Source of the DNA: Saccharopolyspora flava
GTDB taxonomy: Bacteria > Actinomycetota > Actinomycetes > Mycobacteriales > Pseudonocardiaceae
Assembly (NCBI RefSeq): GCF_900116135.1
Contig: NZ_FOZX01000001.1
Span: forward strand, 744,001 to 808,000
Direction: 5' to 3'
Length of the DNA stretch: 64,000 bases
Position numbers and translations under genes: made by a program. Below are positions 1 to 8,101 of this stretch, piece by piece. Under the pieces are notes generated by a model, which saw nothing but the letters and a program-made list of their open reading frames with translations, had not been told where the DNA came from and did no database searches. Within the stretch, counting starts at the first letter, position 1, and the number at the start of each line of letters is the position of its first letter.

Positions 1-402
1 TTCGGCGCGCTGCTCGGGGTCGGCCAGCGAGGTCTGGTCGTCGTAGCGGGACAGCGTCATCGGCGACGGGGATTGGCCGGACGGGGACACTTCCGGCCAG
101 GTCGTCGACAGCGTCAGATAGGTGGCGGCGGTGGCGCTGATGCCGCAGTCGGCCGCCTCGGCCGCGTCGGTGGCCGCGGATTCGACCGCCGCGTAGGGCT
201 CGGCACCGAAGTGCAGCTCTGCGAGGGGCGCCACCCACCCGCGGTCCCGGCTCATCTGCTCGGCGCGCGGATTGGGCCCGCCACCGCCGCTGATGGTCCC
301 GTCACCTCCGGCCGCGTGAGCGAGGGGAGCCGTTGTCGCAGCGGCGAACCCGACGACGAGGGCCAACCCGGCGAGCCCGCGCACGTGTTGCGTCTTGACC
401 AT
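1..402 (-). CDS. Secreted protein of unknown function, N-terminal part (cut by window edge)
   Basis: The frame is open from an ATG at 402 to the left edge (134 codons). It begins MVKTQHVRGLAGLALVVGF and continues with an Ala-rich hydrophobic stretch ending APLAHAAGG. This is a good Sec signal peptide with a likely cut after AHA, near residue 30. The mature part starts with a Gly-rich linker and then GWVAPLAELHFG. I recognise no catalytic motif and cannot name a family; the C-terminus is missing. It is divergent from the epimerase gene, with about 130 bp between the two starts. The signal peptide makes this a much better coding call than the antisense frames here. Confidence 0.7.
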   Translation of the reverse strand, partial: MVKTQHVRGLAGLALVVGFAAATTAPLAHAAGGDGTISGGGGPNPRAEQMSRDRGWVAPLAELHFGAEPYAAVESAATDAAEAADCGISATAATYLTLSTTWPEVSPSGQSPSPMTLSRYDDQTSLADPEQRAE

Positions 403-535
403 TTCTGCCCCTTCCACGTGAACAAGCCACATGCTCACCTCCGGGGCAGCGCGCCCGACTCCCCCTGTTGGGGCAATCCGATCTTCGGATTTCGCCGCTT
501 TTCCCACGGTTTCCGCGACGGCTACGCTGCCACCC

Positions 536-985
536 ATGCGAGCGGAACTGAACGACCTGGTCACGGCAATCGATCACGTGGGCATCGCGGTCCCCGACCT
601 CGACGAGGCCATCGCGTTCCAGCGCGACACCTTCGGCCTGGAAGTCGCACACTCCGAGGAGAACGAGGAGCAGGGCGTCCGCGAAGCGATGCTGCGCGCC
701 CCCGGAGACACCACCGGCGCGACCCAGATCCAGCTGCTCGCACCGCTGCGCGAGGACTCCACGATCGCCAAGTTCCTCGACAAGAACGGCCCCGGCCTGC
801 AACAGCTCGCCTACCGGGTCACCGACGTCGAAGCCGCGATGGCCGCCCTCAAGGCCAAGGGCCTGCGCCTCCTCTACGACCAGCCGCGCCGCGGCACCGC
901 GGACAGCCGCATCAACTTCGTCCACCCCAAGGACGCCGGCGGCGTTCTCGTCGAACTCGTCGAACCCGCCGCCACCGGTCACTGA
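536..985 (+). CDS. mce: Methylmalonyl-CoA epimerase (VOC superfamily)
   Basis: A 149-residue glyoxalase/VOC-fold protein, the usual epimerase length. It interconverts (2R)- and (2S)-methylmalonyl-CoA, linking propionyl-CoA metabolism to the B12-dependent mutase. Seen: a first half-domain DHVGIAVPD with ligand His14, TQIQLLAP with Gln66, and a C-terminal half ending HPKDAGGVLVELVEP with ligand/base Glu140 or nearby. The His-His pair that normally carries the third ligand (around residue 90) reads Gln-Gln here (GPGLQQLAYRV). I chose ATG 536 because DHVGIAV then sits where the family has it; an upstream in-frame start at 431 would add a non-homologous leader. The gene is monocistronic, with a strong hairpin at 998-1030 after it. 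An adenosylcobalamin-making enzyme is encoded at 22203. Confidence 0.88.
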   Translation: MRAELNDLVTAIDHVGIAVPDLDEAIAFQRDTFGLEVAHSEENEEQGVREAMLRAPGDTTGATQIQLLAPLREDSTIAKFLDKNGPGLQQLAYRVTDVEAAMAALKAKGLRLLYDQPRRGTADSRINFVHPKDAGGVLVELVEPAATGH

Positions 986-997
986 CCCCCGAACGCA

Positions 998-1030
998 GCG
1001 GCGGCGGGTCCGAAGTGGACCCGCCGCCGC
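998..1030. terminator. Bidirectional intrinsic terminator hairpin
   Basis: A perfect 14-bp stem (998-1011 with 1017-1030) closed by the loop GAAGT. It lies between the convergent epimerase (ends 985) and penicillin acylase (ends 1046). There is no T-run, as is common for actinomycete terminators, so it can serve both strands. Confidence 0.75.
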
Positions 1031-1045
1031 GTCGCGCTGACCGGA

Positions 1046-3427
1046 TCAAGCCGGGACGAGGCGGATCCTGCGTTCCGCCAGGGCTTCGACGGCCGCCCGG
1101 CTGTAGGCGAGTGGGAAGAAGGTTCCCTTGCGCCACCGCTCGGCGAGGTCGCGGTAGTGCGGGTCGGACGGGTCGCCGGACTGGCCGGGCGTGTTCACCG
1201 CGACCGAGCGGTCCCAGTCGCCGACGTCGAGGACCATCCGGAACGACGGGCCGTTGGTCTGGCGGAAGTCCTCGACCCGGTACGAGGACTGGTTCACCGT
1301 CGCAGGCGAACCGCCGCGCGGGAGCGGGCCGACGTCGAAGCGGGCGCGCTGGGCCTCGGTGAACGCGTCCGAGGCCGGGTGCGCGAAGTAGCTGTGGTGC
1401 AAGCGCCCCCACCGCCACGTGCTCTCGGAACGCCCCAGCAGTTCCCGCACCTCGGCGTAGGCGGCACGCAGGGTCTCCAGCAGCAGCCGGTCGCGGGCCG
1501 CCGCGTCCGGCAACCAGCGGCCGGGGTTCTCCAGCTCGGTGAGCATCACCAGATCGTCGACGCTCTCGATGTGCCGGGCGGCCTTCGGGACCGCGGCGCG
1601 CGCGAAACCCGGCCCCAGGTGCCTGGAGCGCCACACCTCGAACAGCGCGGCCGCGGCCGAATCCGCCCCCAGCACCGCGTCCCAGTCGCGCAGCAGCCGC
1701 AGCGCGCGGCGCAGATCGGCCTCGCCGCTGTCCACACCCGACAGCAGCGCCTGGATCCGGCGGGCGGGCAGCGACAGCTGGTCGTTCTGCAGCAGCTGCG
1801 AGTCCTCGACGGTGTGCCGGTGCTGGCGGGACAGGACCTCCACGATCCGCTGGTGGCGGAACGGGTTGGTCCACTCGTAGCCGAGTCCCAGGTTCTGGTG
1901 CTCGGCGGGCAGGTTGAACTGGTTGGCGGTCGCGATGAACCCCTCATCCGGGTTGAGCAACCGCGGCAGGTCGTCGCCCGAGTGGAAACCGTCCCACTCG
2001 TAGCGGCCGTCGTCGGGAACGGGCAGCAGCCCGTCGTAACCGACGCGCCGGGGCGCCAGACCACCCGGCACCCAGCCGATGTTGCCGTCCACATCGGCGT
2101 AGACCTGGTTCTCGGTGGGAGCGCCCCAATCGCGCATGGCGCGGGTGAACTCGGTGAAGTTCCGCGCCCGCATGTAGGCGATGCTGCCGAAGTACGGCGA
2201 CATCCCCGGTTGCAGCCAGGCGGTGCGCACCGCGTAGGCGAGGTGGCGGTCGCGGTCGACGCGGATGACCGGGCCGTGCCGGGTGAAGGCCAGTTCCACC
2301 TCGCGGTCCGCTTCGCCGCGCACCCGCACGGTTTCGCGCAGCAGCGTCATCGACTCCCATACCGAGCCGTAGCGGTAGCGGGTGGCGTCGGCCGGGTCGA
2401 GCTCGTAGACGTAGAGGTCCTCCTGGTCCACCGGGAAGATCGTCAACCCGAACGCGACCGTGCCGTTGTGCCCGATGGAGATGCCGGGCAGCGCCGGTTC
2501 TCCCGCGCCGATCACGTCCAGGCCCGGCGCGGACAGGTGCGCGATGTAGCGCAGCGAAGGGGTCGAGTAGGCGCGGTGCGGATCGTTGGCCAGCACGGGA
2601 CGTCCCGTCGCGGTGCGCTCGCCGCTGACGACCCAGTTGTTGCTGCCCTCGGTGGTGGCGTCGCGGACGACGCGACGCACGGATCCGTCCCGGAACTCGA
2701 CGTCCTGGGTGGCCAGGTCGAAGACCTCCAGCACGTCGTCGGGCAGCGCGCACGGGTCGAACCCGTCCGGCACGACGGTGCGGTGCTCGGGTTGCAGGCC
2801 CTGGCGGACGAGGTCGGCCTCCACGCCCGCGGCGCAGACCACGCGGGACCGTTCCACCTCGCTCTCCAGGTTGCGGGTGAGCCCGTGGCTGCGGATGCGC
2901 ACCACGTCGGCCGGGTCCCAGCGCGCGGGCCGGTAGCCGAGGATGCCGAACTCCTCGGGCATCCGCTCGGGGTGCTCGTCGAGCCAGTCGAGGTAGGCGT
3001 TGATGCCCTGGGTGAACCGGGTGGCGATGTGCCGGGCGTCGTCGGAGTAGCGAGCCCACTCGGCGTCCATGTCGCCGCGGTAGAGGAACAGCCTGGTGGC
3101 CCGGTCCTGCTCGACGTGGTCGGGGCCGAGGACCTCGGCGAGCCGGCCGAGGCCGCGCCGCCGCCACAGGTCGATCTGGAAGAGACGTTCCCGTGCCGCG
3201 TTGAAGCCCTGCGCGAGGAAGAGGTCGTCCTCGTTGCGGGCGTAGAGGTGCGGGACGCCGTAGCGGTCCTCGACGAGCTCGACCTCCTCGGCCAGCCCCG
3301 TCACGGGGTAGGACGCCGGGTCGGGCGCGGCATCACCGACCGAGGTCATGGCACCCGCCCCGGCGATGCCGAAACCGGTCGCGATGAGTCCTTGCCGACG
3401 GGAAAGACGAACGCGCTCAATGCCCAC
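1046..3427 (-). CDS. Penicillin acylase family protein (Ntn hydrolase), Tat-exported
   Basis: 793 residues, the normal length for a penicillin/acyl-homoserine-lactone/cephalosporin acylase precursor (signal, alpha chain, spacer, beta chain). The N-terminus SRRQGLIATGFGIAGAG looks like a twin-arginine signal. The alpha-chain region contains DRYGVPHLYARNEDDLFLAQGF. The autocatalytic cut and N-terminal nucleophile are visible as EGSNNWVVSG, with Ser262 expected to become residue 1 of the beta chain. The C-terminus has the usual NQSSYRVEDF and WRKGTFFPLAYSR segments. It should hydrolyse an amide of a hydrophobic acyl group outside the membrane; whether that is a beta-lactam, an AHL or another amide cannot be told. 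A TetR gene lies 70 bp upstream on the same strand. ATG 3427 is the only start that keeps the signal. Confidence 0.9.
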   Translation of the reverse strand: MGIERVRLSRRQGLIATGFGIAGAGAMTSVGDAAPDPASYPVTGLAEEVELVEDRYGVPHLYARNEDDLFLAQGFNAARERLFQIDLWRRRGLGRLAEVLGPDHVEQDRATRLFLYRGDMDAEWARYSDDARHIATRFTQGINAYLDWLDEHPERMPEEFGILGYRPARWDPADVVRIRSHGLTRNLESEVERSRVVCAAGVEADLVRQGLQPEHRTVVPDGFDPCALPDDVLEVFDLATQDVEFRDGSVRRVVRDATTEGSNNWVVSGERTATGRPVLANDPHRAYSTPSLRYIAHLSAPGLDVIGAGEPALPGISIGHNGTVAFGLTIFPVDQEDLYVYELDPADATRYRYGSVWESMTLLRETVRVRGEADREVELAFTRHGPVIRVDRDRHLAYAVRTAWLQPGMSPYFGSIAYMRARNFTEFTRAMRDWGAPTENQVYADVDGNIGWVPGGLAPRRVGYDGLLPVPDDGRYEWDGFHSGDDLPRLLNPDEGFIATANQFNLPAEHQNLGLGYEWTNPFRHQRIVEVLSRQHRHTVEDSQLLQNDQLSLPARRIQALLSGVDSGEADLRRALRLLRDWDAVLGADSAAAALFEVWRSRHLGPGFARAAVPKAARHIESVDDLVMLTELENPGRWLPDAAARDRLLLETLRAAYAEVRELLGRSESTWRWGRLHHSYFAHPASDAFTEAQRARFDVGPLPRGGSPATVNQSSYRVEDFRQTNGPSFRMVLDVGDWDRSVAVNTPGQSGDPSDPHYRDLAERWRKGTFFPLAYSRAAVEALAERRIRLVPA

Positions 3428-3496
3428 CCCAACCTGCCGCAGTGATCACCTGCGGGAGTGTCTAGTGCCGCGAACACCCGGCCACAAGGCCGGGAT

Positions 3497-4138
3497 TCAG
3501 GCGGGCTCGACCGCCGCGTTGCCCGCGCCGAGTTCGAGGGCCTTGGCGATGAAACCGATCTCGCGGTCGAGCTCGTCGTCACCGGTGCGGTGGCGGGCCA
3601 CCGAGTGCCGGTGGTTGACGACCCGGGCCAGCAGCATGGCGGCCGCCTCGATGTCGCAGCCCGCCAGTCCGCGCGGCATGGCCAGCTCGATGACCCGGCG
3701 GATCTGCTCGACCACCACCCCGAAGCGCTGCTGCATGGCCTGGCGCACCGCGTCGTGGGTGTCGGCTTCCCGCCACAGCAGGTGGCTGAGCAGCATCGAC
3801 GACTCCAGGCGGGCGTCGAGTTCGCCGACCAGGCGACGCAGGCTGGCCGCCACGTCGCCGCGCACGACCAGCGCGTCGGAGACGATCTCCTCGTCGGGCA
3901 GCCGTTCCACGAGCGCGGCCAGCAGGTCCTGCTTGCGGCGGAAGTAGTAGTGGATGAGTCCCTTGGGGACCTCGGCGCGCTCGGCGATGCGGGAGGTCGG
4001 GGTCGCGTTGAAACCGTGCTCGGCGAACAGCTCACCGGCCGCGGTGAGGATCCGCTCCCGGGTGCTCGCACCGCGGTCGTCGTCGGAGTCCGAAGTGGAC
4101 GGGCGTCGACGGGCTCGTTCGCCCACCTCGTTCGACAT
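3497..4138 (-). CDS. TetR/AcrR family transcriptional regulator
   Basis: 213 residues from ATG 4138. That start is preceded by an AGGAGG box at good spacing and begins MSNEVGERARRR; in-frame codons further upstream have no such site. A Lys/Arg-poor acidic tract is followed by the HTH domain: STRERILTAAGELFAEHGF, TPTSRIAERAEVPKGLIHYYFRRK (helices 2-3, residues about 45-85). The ligand-binding half is helical and not diagnostic. It sits just upstream of, and codirectional with, the penicillin acylase gene (69-bp gap), so control of that gene is the simplest guess, but no operator could be assigned. A hairpin at 4175-4205 separates it from the gene behind. Confidence 0.88.
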   Translation of the reverse strand: MSNEVGERARRRPSTSDSDDDRGASTRERILTAAGELFAEHGFNATPTSRIAERAEVPKGLIHYYFRRKQDLLAALVERLPDEEIVSDALVVRGDVAASLRRLVGELDARLESSMLLSHLLWREADTHDAVRQAMQQRFGVVVEQIRRVIELAMPRGLAGCDIEAAAMLLARVVNHRHSVARHRTGDDELDREIGFIAKALELGAGNAAVEPA

Positions 4139-4174
4139 GTGCCCGACCTCCTCCTGGCGGGATGAACACGAAAA

Positions 4175-4205
4175 GCGCGGCCCGGAGGTTACCGCCGGGC
4201 CGCGC
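4175..4205. terminator. Intrinsic terminator with U-tract (minus strand)
   Basis: An 11-bp perfect stem (4175-4185 with 4195-4205). It is flanked by AAAA at 4171-4174, giving a U4 tract for minus-strand transcripts, and by GTTT on the other side. It lies about 75 bp after the stop of the SPW gene (4280) and ahead of the TetR start, so it most likely ends SPW transcription. Confidence 0.7.
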
Positions 4206-4279
4206 GTTTGTCGCAACCGTGCACGTCACCGCCTCGGGCCCGCGTCGAACATCTCGGAGGAGGAAGCGGTGCGATGGGG

Positions 4280-4681
4280 TCAGTGCTGCCCCGCGATCCC
4301 GCGGTGGCTCGCGTTGGCTTCGGGCAGTGCCGCCGCACCGGCGATCACCGCCAGCACGCCCACGATCCACGAGGTCCACGACGCCGCCATCATCTCGGTG
4401 TAGCCGAGGACCCACGGGGAGATGAACAGCAGCACACCCAGCAGCATGTGGCTGTACTCGCTGGTCATCGAGCCCGGCATCGCCAGCGACCACACGCTCG
4501 CGATGAGCAGCAGCGCGCCCAGCACGATCATCGCCGACATCGCGGACCCGTTCGTCGACGTCCACATGGTGGCGAGGACGAGATAGGCGCCGAGGACGAC
4601 CCCGACCCAGTCCTGCCAGCGGACCCACGGCTTCGAAGCCGAAGCGCTCGACCTGTCGGCCACGTCGATCACCTCCGTCAT
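4280..4681 (-). CDS. SPW repeat membrane protein
   Basis: 133 residues from ATG 4681 (MTEVIDVADRSS). The body is four predicted membrane helices arranged as two similar pairs: WQDWVGVVLGAYLVLATMW with the helix after it, then SEYSHMLLGVLLFISPWVLGYTEMMAASW with the last helix. The second pair holds the diagnostic Ser-Pro-Trp; the first has diverged. SPW proteins are small integral membrane proteins of unknown biochemical function. The protein ends with a short His-containing tail, HRGIAGQH. The frame is open upstream to 4807, but that stretch is not hydrophobic and has no family likeness, so I excluded it. It is divergent from the coiled-coil gene at 4840. Confidence 0.8.
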   Translation of the reverse strand: MTEVIDVADRSSASASKPWVRWQDWVGVVLGAYLVLATMWTSTNGSAMSAMIVLGALLLIASVWSLAMPGSMTSEYSHMLLGVLLFISPWVLGYTEMMAASWTSWIVGVLAVIAGAAALPEANASHRGIAGQH

Positions 4682-4839
4682 GTCCGAGTTGACCAGTCCA
4701 TGTTCACTCTTGGTTGGCCAGCCGGTCAATAGCGGGTTTTTCGCGGTCCGCACCCCCGGTGACCCGAGGTGAGGAAAATCCTCCCGAGACCCAGCCGCAC
4801 CTCCCACAACAACGTCGGCTACCAGGTAGCTTGGTTGTC

Positions 4840-6426
4840 ATGGGCCTTGCCGACGACCGCGATTTGCTGCCACTGGGATCGGGCTTCGATCTCGCTCGCA
4901 AGAACGGCTACGACCGCGCCCAGGTCGACGAGCACCTCGAGCGCCTGGACGCCGACATCCGCATCCTCACCTCTGACCGGGATGCCGCGGTGTCGCAGGC
5001 CGCCGACCTGTCCAAGCAGCTCGAAGCGGCACGGTCCGAGATCGAGAGCCTGCGCGGCCAGGTCGACCGGCTGGCCAAGCCGCCGACAACCCTCGAAGGC
5101 CTCAGCGAGCGGCTGCAGCGCATGCTCCGCCTGGCCCAGGACGAGGCCGCCGACATCCGCTCCCGCGCCGAGAGCGACGCCTCCCAGATCCGCGCCCGCT
5201 CCGAAGCCGAGGCCGTCAACCTGCGCACCCGCTACGAGCGGCTGATCAGCGAGGTCGACAGCCGTCGCAGCGAGATGGAGACCGAGCACCGGTCGCTGAT
5301 GGAGGGCGCGAAGGCCGAGGCCGAACGCATCACACGCGAGGCCGAGGAGAACCGCAAGCGCGCCGACGAGGAGTCCGAAGCCCACCGCATCCAGGTGGAA
5401 GAGGACTTCGAGATCGCCATGTCGGCCCGCCGCACCGAGTCCATGCGGGCCCTCGCCGAGCAGGAGGCCACCAGCAAGTCCGAGGCCGAACGCCGCGTCC
5501 GCGAAGCCACCGAAGAGGCCAACCGCAGGCTGCGCGAAGGCACCAACGAGGCCCACCGCCGCGTCCAGGAAGCCACCGAGCAGGCCAACACGCTGGTCAG
5601 CGAGGCCACCGCCAAGGCCGAGAAGCTCGAGAAGGACTCCACCGAGGCCGCCGAGAAGCTCGAACGCGAATCGACCGAGGCCGCCCACGCCCGCGAAGCC
5701 TCCAGCAAGGAAGCCGCGCAGCGCCGCATCCAGGAGGCCAAGCAGGAGGCCGAGCGCCTCGTCGCCGAGGCCACCGACAAGTCCGAACGGATGATCCGCG
5801 AGTGCACCGAGGAAGCCACCCGGCGCATCGACGTGGCCACCCGCGAGGCCAAGCGCCTGGTCGCCGCCACCCGGGCGGACGCGCAGCGCAGGCTCGGCGC
5901 CACCACCGAGGAGGTGCAGCGCCGGCTCGCCCAGGCCGACGAGCACGTCCACTCGCTCACCCAGCTGCGCGACACCGTCGCCAAGAAGCTGCGCGACGCC
6001 GCGGAACTGCTCGGCCAGACCACGCCGCTGCTGGAACGCCTCGACCTCGAGGACGCCGAGGAGGAGAAGCTCCGCGTGGCCGCGGTGGAAGCCCGCGAGC
6101 AGGCCCGCAAGGACGCCGAGGAAGCCATCGCCCGCGACGGCCGCGAAACCGGCGAGATCCACGACGCGCCCAACCCGGGAACAACCGGCCAGGACGCGTC
6201 CGGCCGCTCCGAGAAGGCCGTGACCGACTCGGGGCTGCCCAAGCGCACCCCCGGCCAGGGCGGTTCGCCGAAGCCGTCGGTCGACGAGCCCACCGACAAG
6301 ATCCAGCGCAAGCAGCTCTCCGCGGACGAACCGACCCGCCGCATCCAACTCCCGGTGCCCGGCGAGCAGCAGTCCGAGGAGCACGCGCAGGAGTCCGACC
6401 GGGTGAACGCCAACCAGCAGAGCTGA
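4840..6426 (+). CDS. DivIVA-like coiled-coil protein (polar/cytoskeletal scaffold)
   Basis: 528 residues from ATG 4840. The first ~45 residues (LLPLGSGFDLARKNGYDRAQ, then VDEHLERLDADI) resemble the DivIVA/Wag31 N-terminal membrane-binding module with its GYDRxxVDxxL core. Residues about 45-430 are almost pure coiled coil, rich in Glu-Ala and Arg with repeated EATEEA/EAERR-type heptads and no Pro; residues about 430-528 are a disordered acidic tail. This layout matches the Scy/FilP/DivIVA group that organises polar growth in filamentous actinomycetes. The tail carries DEPTDKIQ (D482) and DEPTRRIQ (D496), a repeated Thr motif that may be phosphorylated. The start is weakly supported by an RBS; earlier in-frame codons give a non-homologous leader. 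It appears monocistronic. Confidence 0.75.
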   Translation: MGLADDRDLLPLGSGFDLARKNGYDRAQVDEHLERLDADIRILTSDRDAAVSQAADLSKQLEAARSEIESLRGQVDRLAKPPTTLEGLSERLQRMLRLAQDEAADIRSRAESDASQIRARSEAEAVNLRTRYERLISEVDSRRSEMETEHRSLMEGAKAEAERITREAEENRKRADEESEAHRIQVEEDFEIAMSARRTESMRALAEQEATSKSEAERRVREATEEANRRLREGTNEAHRRVQEATEQANTLVSEATAKAEKLEKDSTEAAEKLERESTEAAHAREASSKEAAQRRIQEAKQEAERLVAEATDKSERMIRECTEEATRRIDVATREAKRLVAATRADAQRRLGATTEEVQRRLAQADEHVHSLTQLRDTVAKKLRDAAELLGQTTPLLERLDLEDAEEEKLRVAAVEAREQARKDAEEAIARDGRETGEIHDAPNPGTTGQDASGRSEKAVTDSGLPKRTPGQGGSPKPSVDEPTDKIQRKQLSADEPTRRIQLPVPGEQQSEEHAQESDRVNANQQS

Positions 6427-6530
6427 CCGAATTTCCGCTGGTCAGGTGATTGCGCGTCATCGTTTTGGAGCAGCGCTCTCTCTATGGGCGAGGTTGGCCG
6501 TGAGCCGACGCCCCAGGAGAGGACCCATCG

Positions 6531-6704
6531 ATGGCGGACAACGAGCCCCGAAGTGACACCACCGGAACCCGATCGCGCGGCCAGCGCGACTCGGGCCGGT
6601 ACTTCATGTTGCCCAGCGAAACCGCGGAGCGGTTCCGGCGCGAAGAGCGCACGCCGGAATCCGCCCAACGCGGGAAGGAACAGGACCCCGGCACCGACGA
6701 CTAG
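6531..6704 (+). CDS. Small hypothetical protein (57 aa)
   Basis: A short frame with an ATG at 6531, a GGAGAGG-like ribosome site 8-12 bp before it and a TAG at 6702-6704. The product begins MADNEPRSDTTGTRSRGQRD and contains SGRYFMLPSETAERFRREER. It is very hydrophilic, with no Cys and no membrane segment, and I know no function. It is supported by its RBS, by codon third-position GC and by exact abutment of its stop with the stop of the convergent hydrolase (6705). It is not a Pup homologue: the C-terminal Gly-Gly-Gln/Glu is missing. Confidence 0.55.
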   Translation: MADNEPRSDTTGTRSRGQRDSGRYFMLPSETAERFRREERTPESAQRGKEQDPGTDD

Positions 6705-7532
6705 TCACACGTCGATGCTCGCCAACCACGGCAGCAGCACCCGAGCCAGCGCGTCCGGGGCTTCCAGCGACGGCAGGTGCCCCACCCCGGGCAGCTCGAC
6801 CAGCTCGCCGTTCGGCAACGCATCGACCATCTCCCGAGCCGCCTCCGGCGGGGTGATGGTGTCCTCGGAACCGACGACGACCATCGCCGGCCCCTCGAAA
6901 GCGCGCAGCGCGGCGAGGCTGTCAGGCCGCGACGCCATCGCCCGCTGCGCCCAGGCCACCCCGTCGGCGGGCTGCGCCTCGATCAGCGCCCGCAGCTCCT
7001 CCACGACCTGCGGGCGCCGTTGCCGCGTACTCGCACCCAGCAGGTTCGACAACATGCTCTCGGCCAGCCACCCGGACGTGCCCTCCTTCTCGGCCCGCGT
7101 GGCCACGCCGAGCCGATTGGCCTGCTGCCCCTCGGTGTCGGCGGGGGCCTTGGTGTCCACCAGCAGCAGGCCCGCGACCCGCTGCGGCGCGGCCCGCAGC
7201 ACCGCCGAGGCCACGTACCCGCCCATCGAGCAGCCGCCCAGCACCACCCGCGGCAGCTCCAACCGGTCGAGCAGCTCCACCACGTCCGCGGCCGCCACAT
7301 CCACACCCGGCCGGTCGACGATCAGCGAAGCCGACCGCTCGTCGAGCATGCCGCGCGCCCACGACCCGTCCAACGCGCTCTCCCCCAGGCCCCGCTGATC
7401 CGGCGTGATGACCCGGACCTGCTCCTCCAACCGGACGCGCAGCGGATCCCACATGCGCGCGTCGACGGGGAAGGCGTGCAGCAGCACGAGCGGCGTTCCG
7501 GCTCCCGATTCGATGTAGTGCACGGGAACCAT
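6705..7532 (-). CDS. Alpha/beta hydrolase
   Basis: 275 residues, complete. The fold is clear: YIESGAGTPLVLLHAFPVDARMWD (oxyanion region), PDQRGLGES, the nucleophile elbow GGCSMGGYVAS (Ser in SMGG), the acid region VVGSEDTITPP and the catalytic His in PGVGHLPSLEAP. It is closest in pattern to the 3-oxoadipate enol-lactonase/haloperoxidase-like group, but the substrate cannot be assigned. Its stop touches the stop of the small gene at 6531-6704, and its start (ATG 7532) is only about 90 bp from the first canonical start of the divergent GNAT. The two therefore share a very short promoter region. Confidence 0.85.
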   Translation of the reverse strand: MVPVHYIESGAGTPLVLLHAFPVDARMWDPLRVRLEEQVRVITPDQRGLGESALDGSWARGMLDERSASLIVDRPGVDVAAADVVELLDRLELPRVVLGGCSMGGYVASAVLRAAPQRVAGLLLVDTKAPADTEGQQANRLGVATRAEKEGTSGWLAESMLSNLLGASTRQRRPQVVEELRALIEAQPADGVAWAQRAMASRPDSLAALRAFEGPAMVVVGSEDTITPPEAAREMVDALPNGELVELPGVGHLPSLEAPDALARVLLPWLASIDV

Positions 7533-7621
7533 CCTGCCGGACAGCCCTCCCCTCGGAGATCCGCACCCGCCGGCTCCTGCTGCGGCGCCCGCTGCCCACC
7601 GACACCGAACCGTTCATCGAG

Positions 7622-8068
7622 GTGCACACCAGCCCCGAAACCCACGTCTTCCCCGGCGTCGCGCCACGCGACCGGGACCGGTCGCTGCGGCTGCTCGACG
7701 GCGTCCAGCGCGACTGGGACACCCGCGGCATCGGCTACTGGACGGTGGTGTCGGCGGCCTCCGGCGACGTGCTGGGTTTCGGTGGCCTGCGGGAATGCGT
7801 CGACGACGCCGAGGAGGTCCTCAACCTCTACTTCCGGTTCCTGCCGGACGCCTGGGGTCGCGGCTACGCCCCCGAGATGGGCCACGCGGCCCTGCGGTGG
7901 GCGCACCACAACCGGCCGCGGCTGCCCGTCGTCATCGCCACCTCGGTCCGCAACACCCCCGCGATCCGGGTCGCCGACAAGTTGGGTTTCGAACGCGTCC
8001 GGGAACGCCTCCACGACGGCGAACCCGAAGTGCTCTACCGGTGGTCGGTTCCCGAGCCGCTGACGTGA
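7622..8068 (+). CDS. GNAT family N-acetyltransferase (RimJ/RimL type); start uncertain
   Basis: From the first canonical start (GTG 7622) the product has 148 residues. It contains the acetyl-CoA binding strand-turn in FLPDAWGRGYAPEMGHAALR and the late motif NTPAIRVADKLGFERVRER, typical of the RimJ/RimL group that acetylates N-termini or small amines. The family's first strand is encoded upstream of this start, in frame, at about 7553-7620 (SEIRTRRLLLRRPLPTDTEP), yet that stretch has no ATG, GTG or TTG. Either initiation uses a non-canonical codon (ATC 7559 or ATT 7508 are possible), or the 5' end carries a mutation or sequence error. The downstream 148 residues would lack beta-1 and may not fold alone. 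A dispersed repeat starts at the stop codon. Confidence 0.75.
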   Translation: MHTSPETHVFPGVAPRDRDRSLRLLDGVQRDWDTRGIGYWTVVSAASGDVLGFGGLRECVDDAEEVLNLYFRFLPDAWGRGYAPEMGHAALRWAHHNRPRLPVVIATSVRNTPAIRVADKLGFERVRERLHDGEPEVLYRWSVPEPLT

Positions 8069-8090
8069 GCATGGGAACCTTCCTGTCACC
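8067..8090 (+). repeat. Dispersed GGGAACCTTCC repeat, single copy
   Basis: An intact copy (GCATGGGAACC then TTCCTGTCACC) starts within the stop codon of the GNAT gene and lies between two convergent genes. It matches the window-wide repeat family exactly except for AT instead of AA before GGG. Confidence 0.85.
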
Positions 8091-8101
8091 CCACCGCCGG
8101 T

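Noticed and set aside
1110..1133. Repeat-like GGTTCCCTTGC inside the penicillin acylase gene
   Set aside because: It matches the repeat core over about 14 bp, but the encoded KGTFFPLAYSR agrees with the conserved C-terminal G-x-[YF]-x-PL-x-x-SR of the enzyme family, so protein constraint explains it.
1157..3445. Long open frame antisense to penicillin acylase
   Set aside because: Third-position GC bias leaves antisense frames open in such DNA. The product has no motif, while the opposite strand has a full acylase with its nucleophile.
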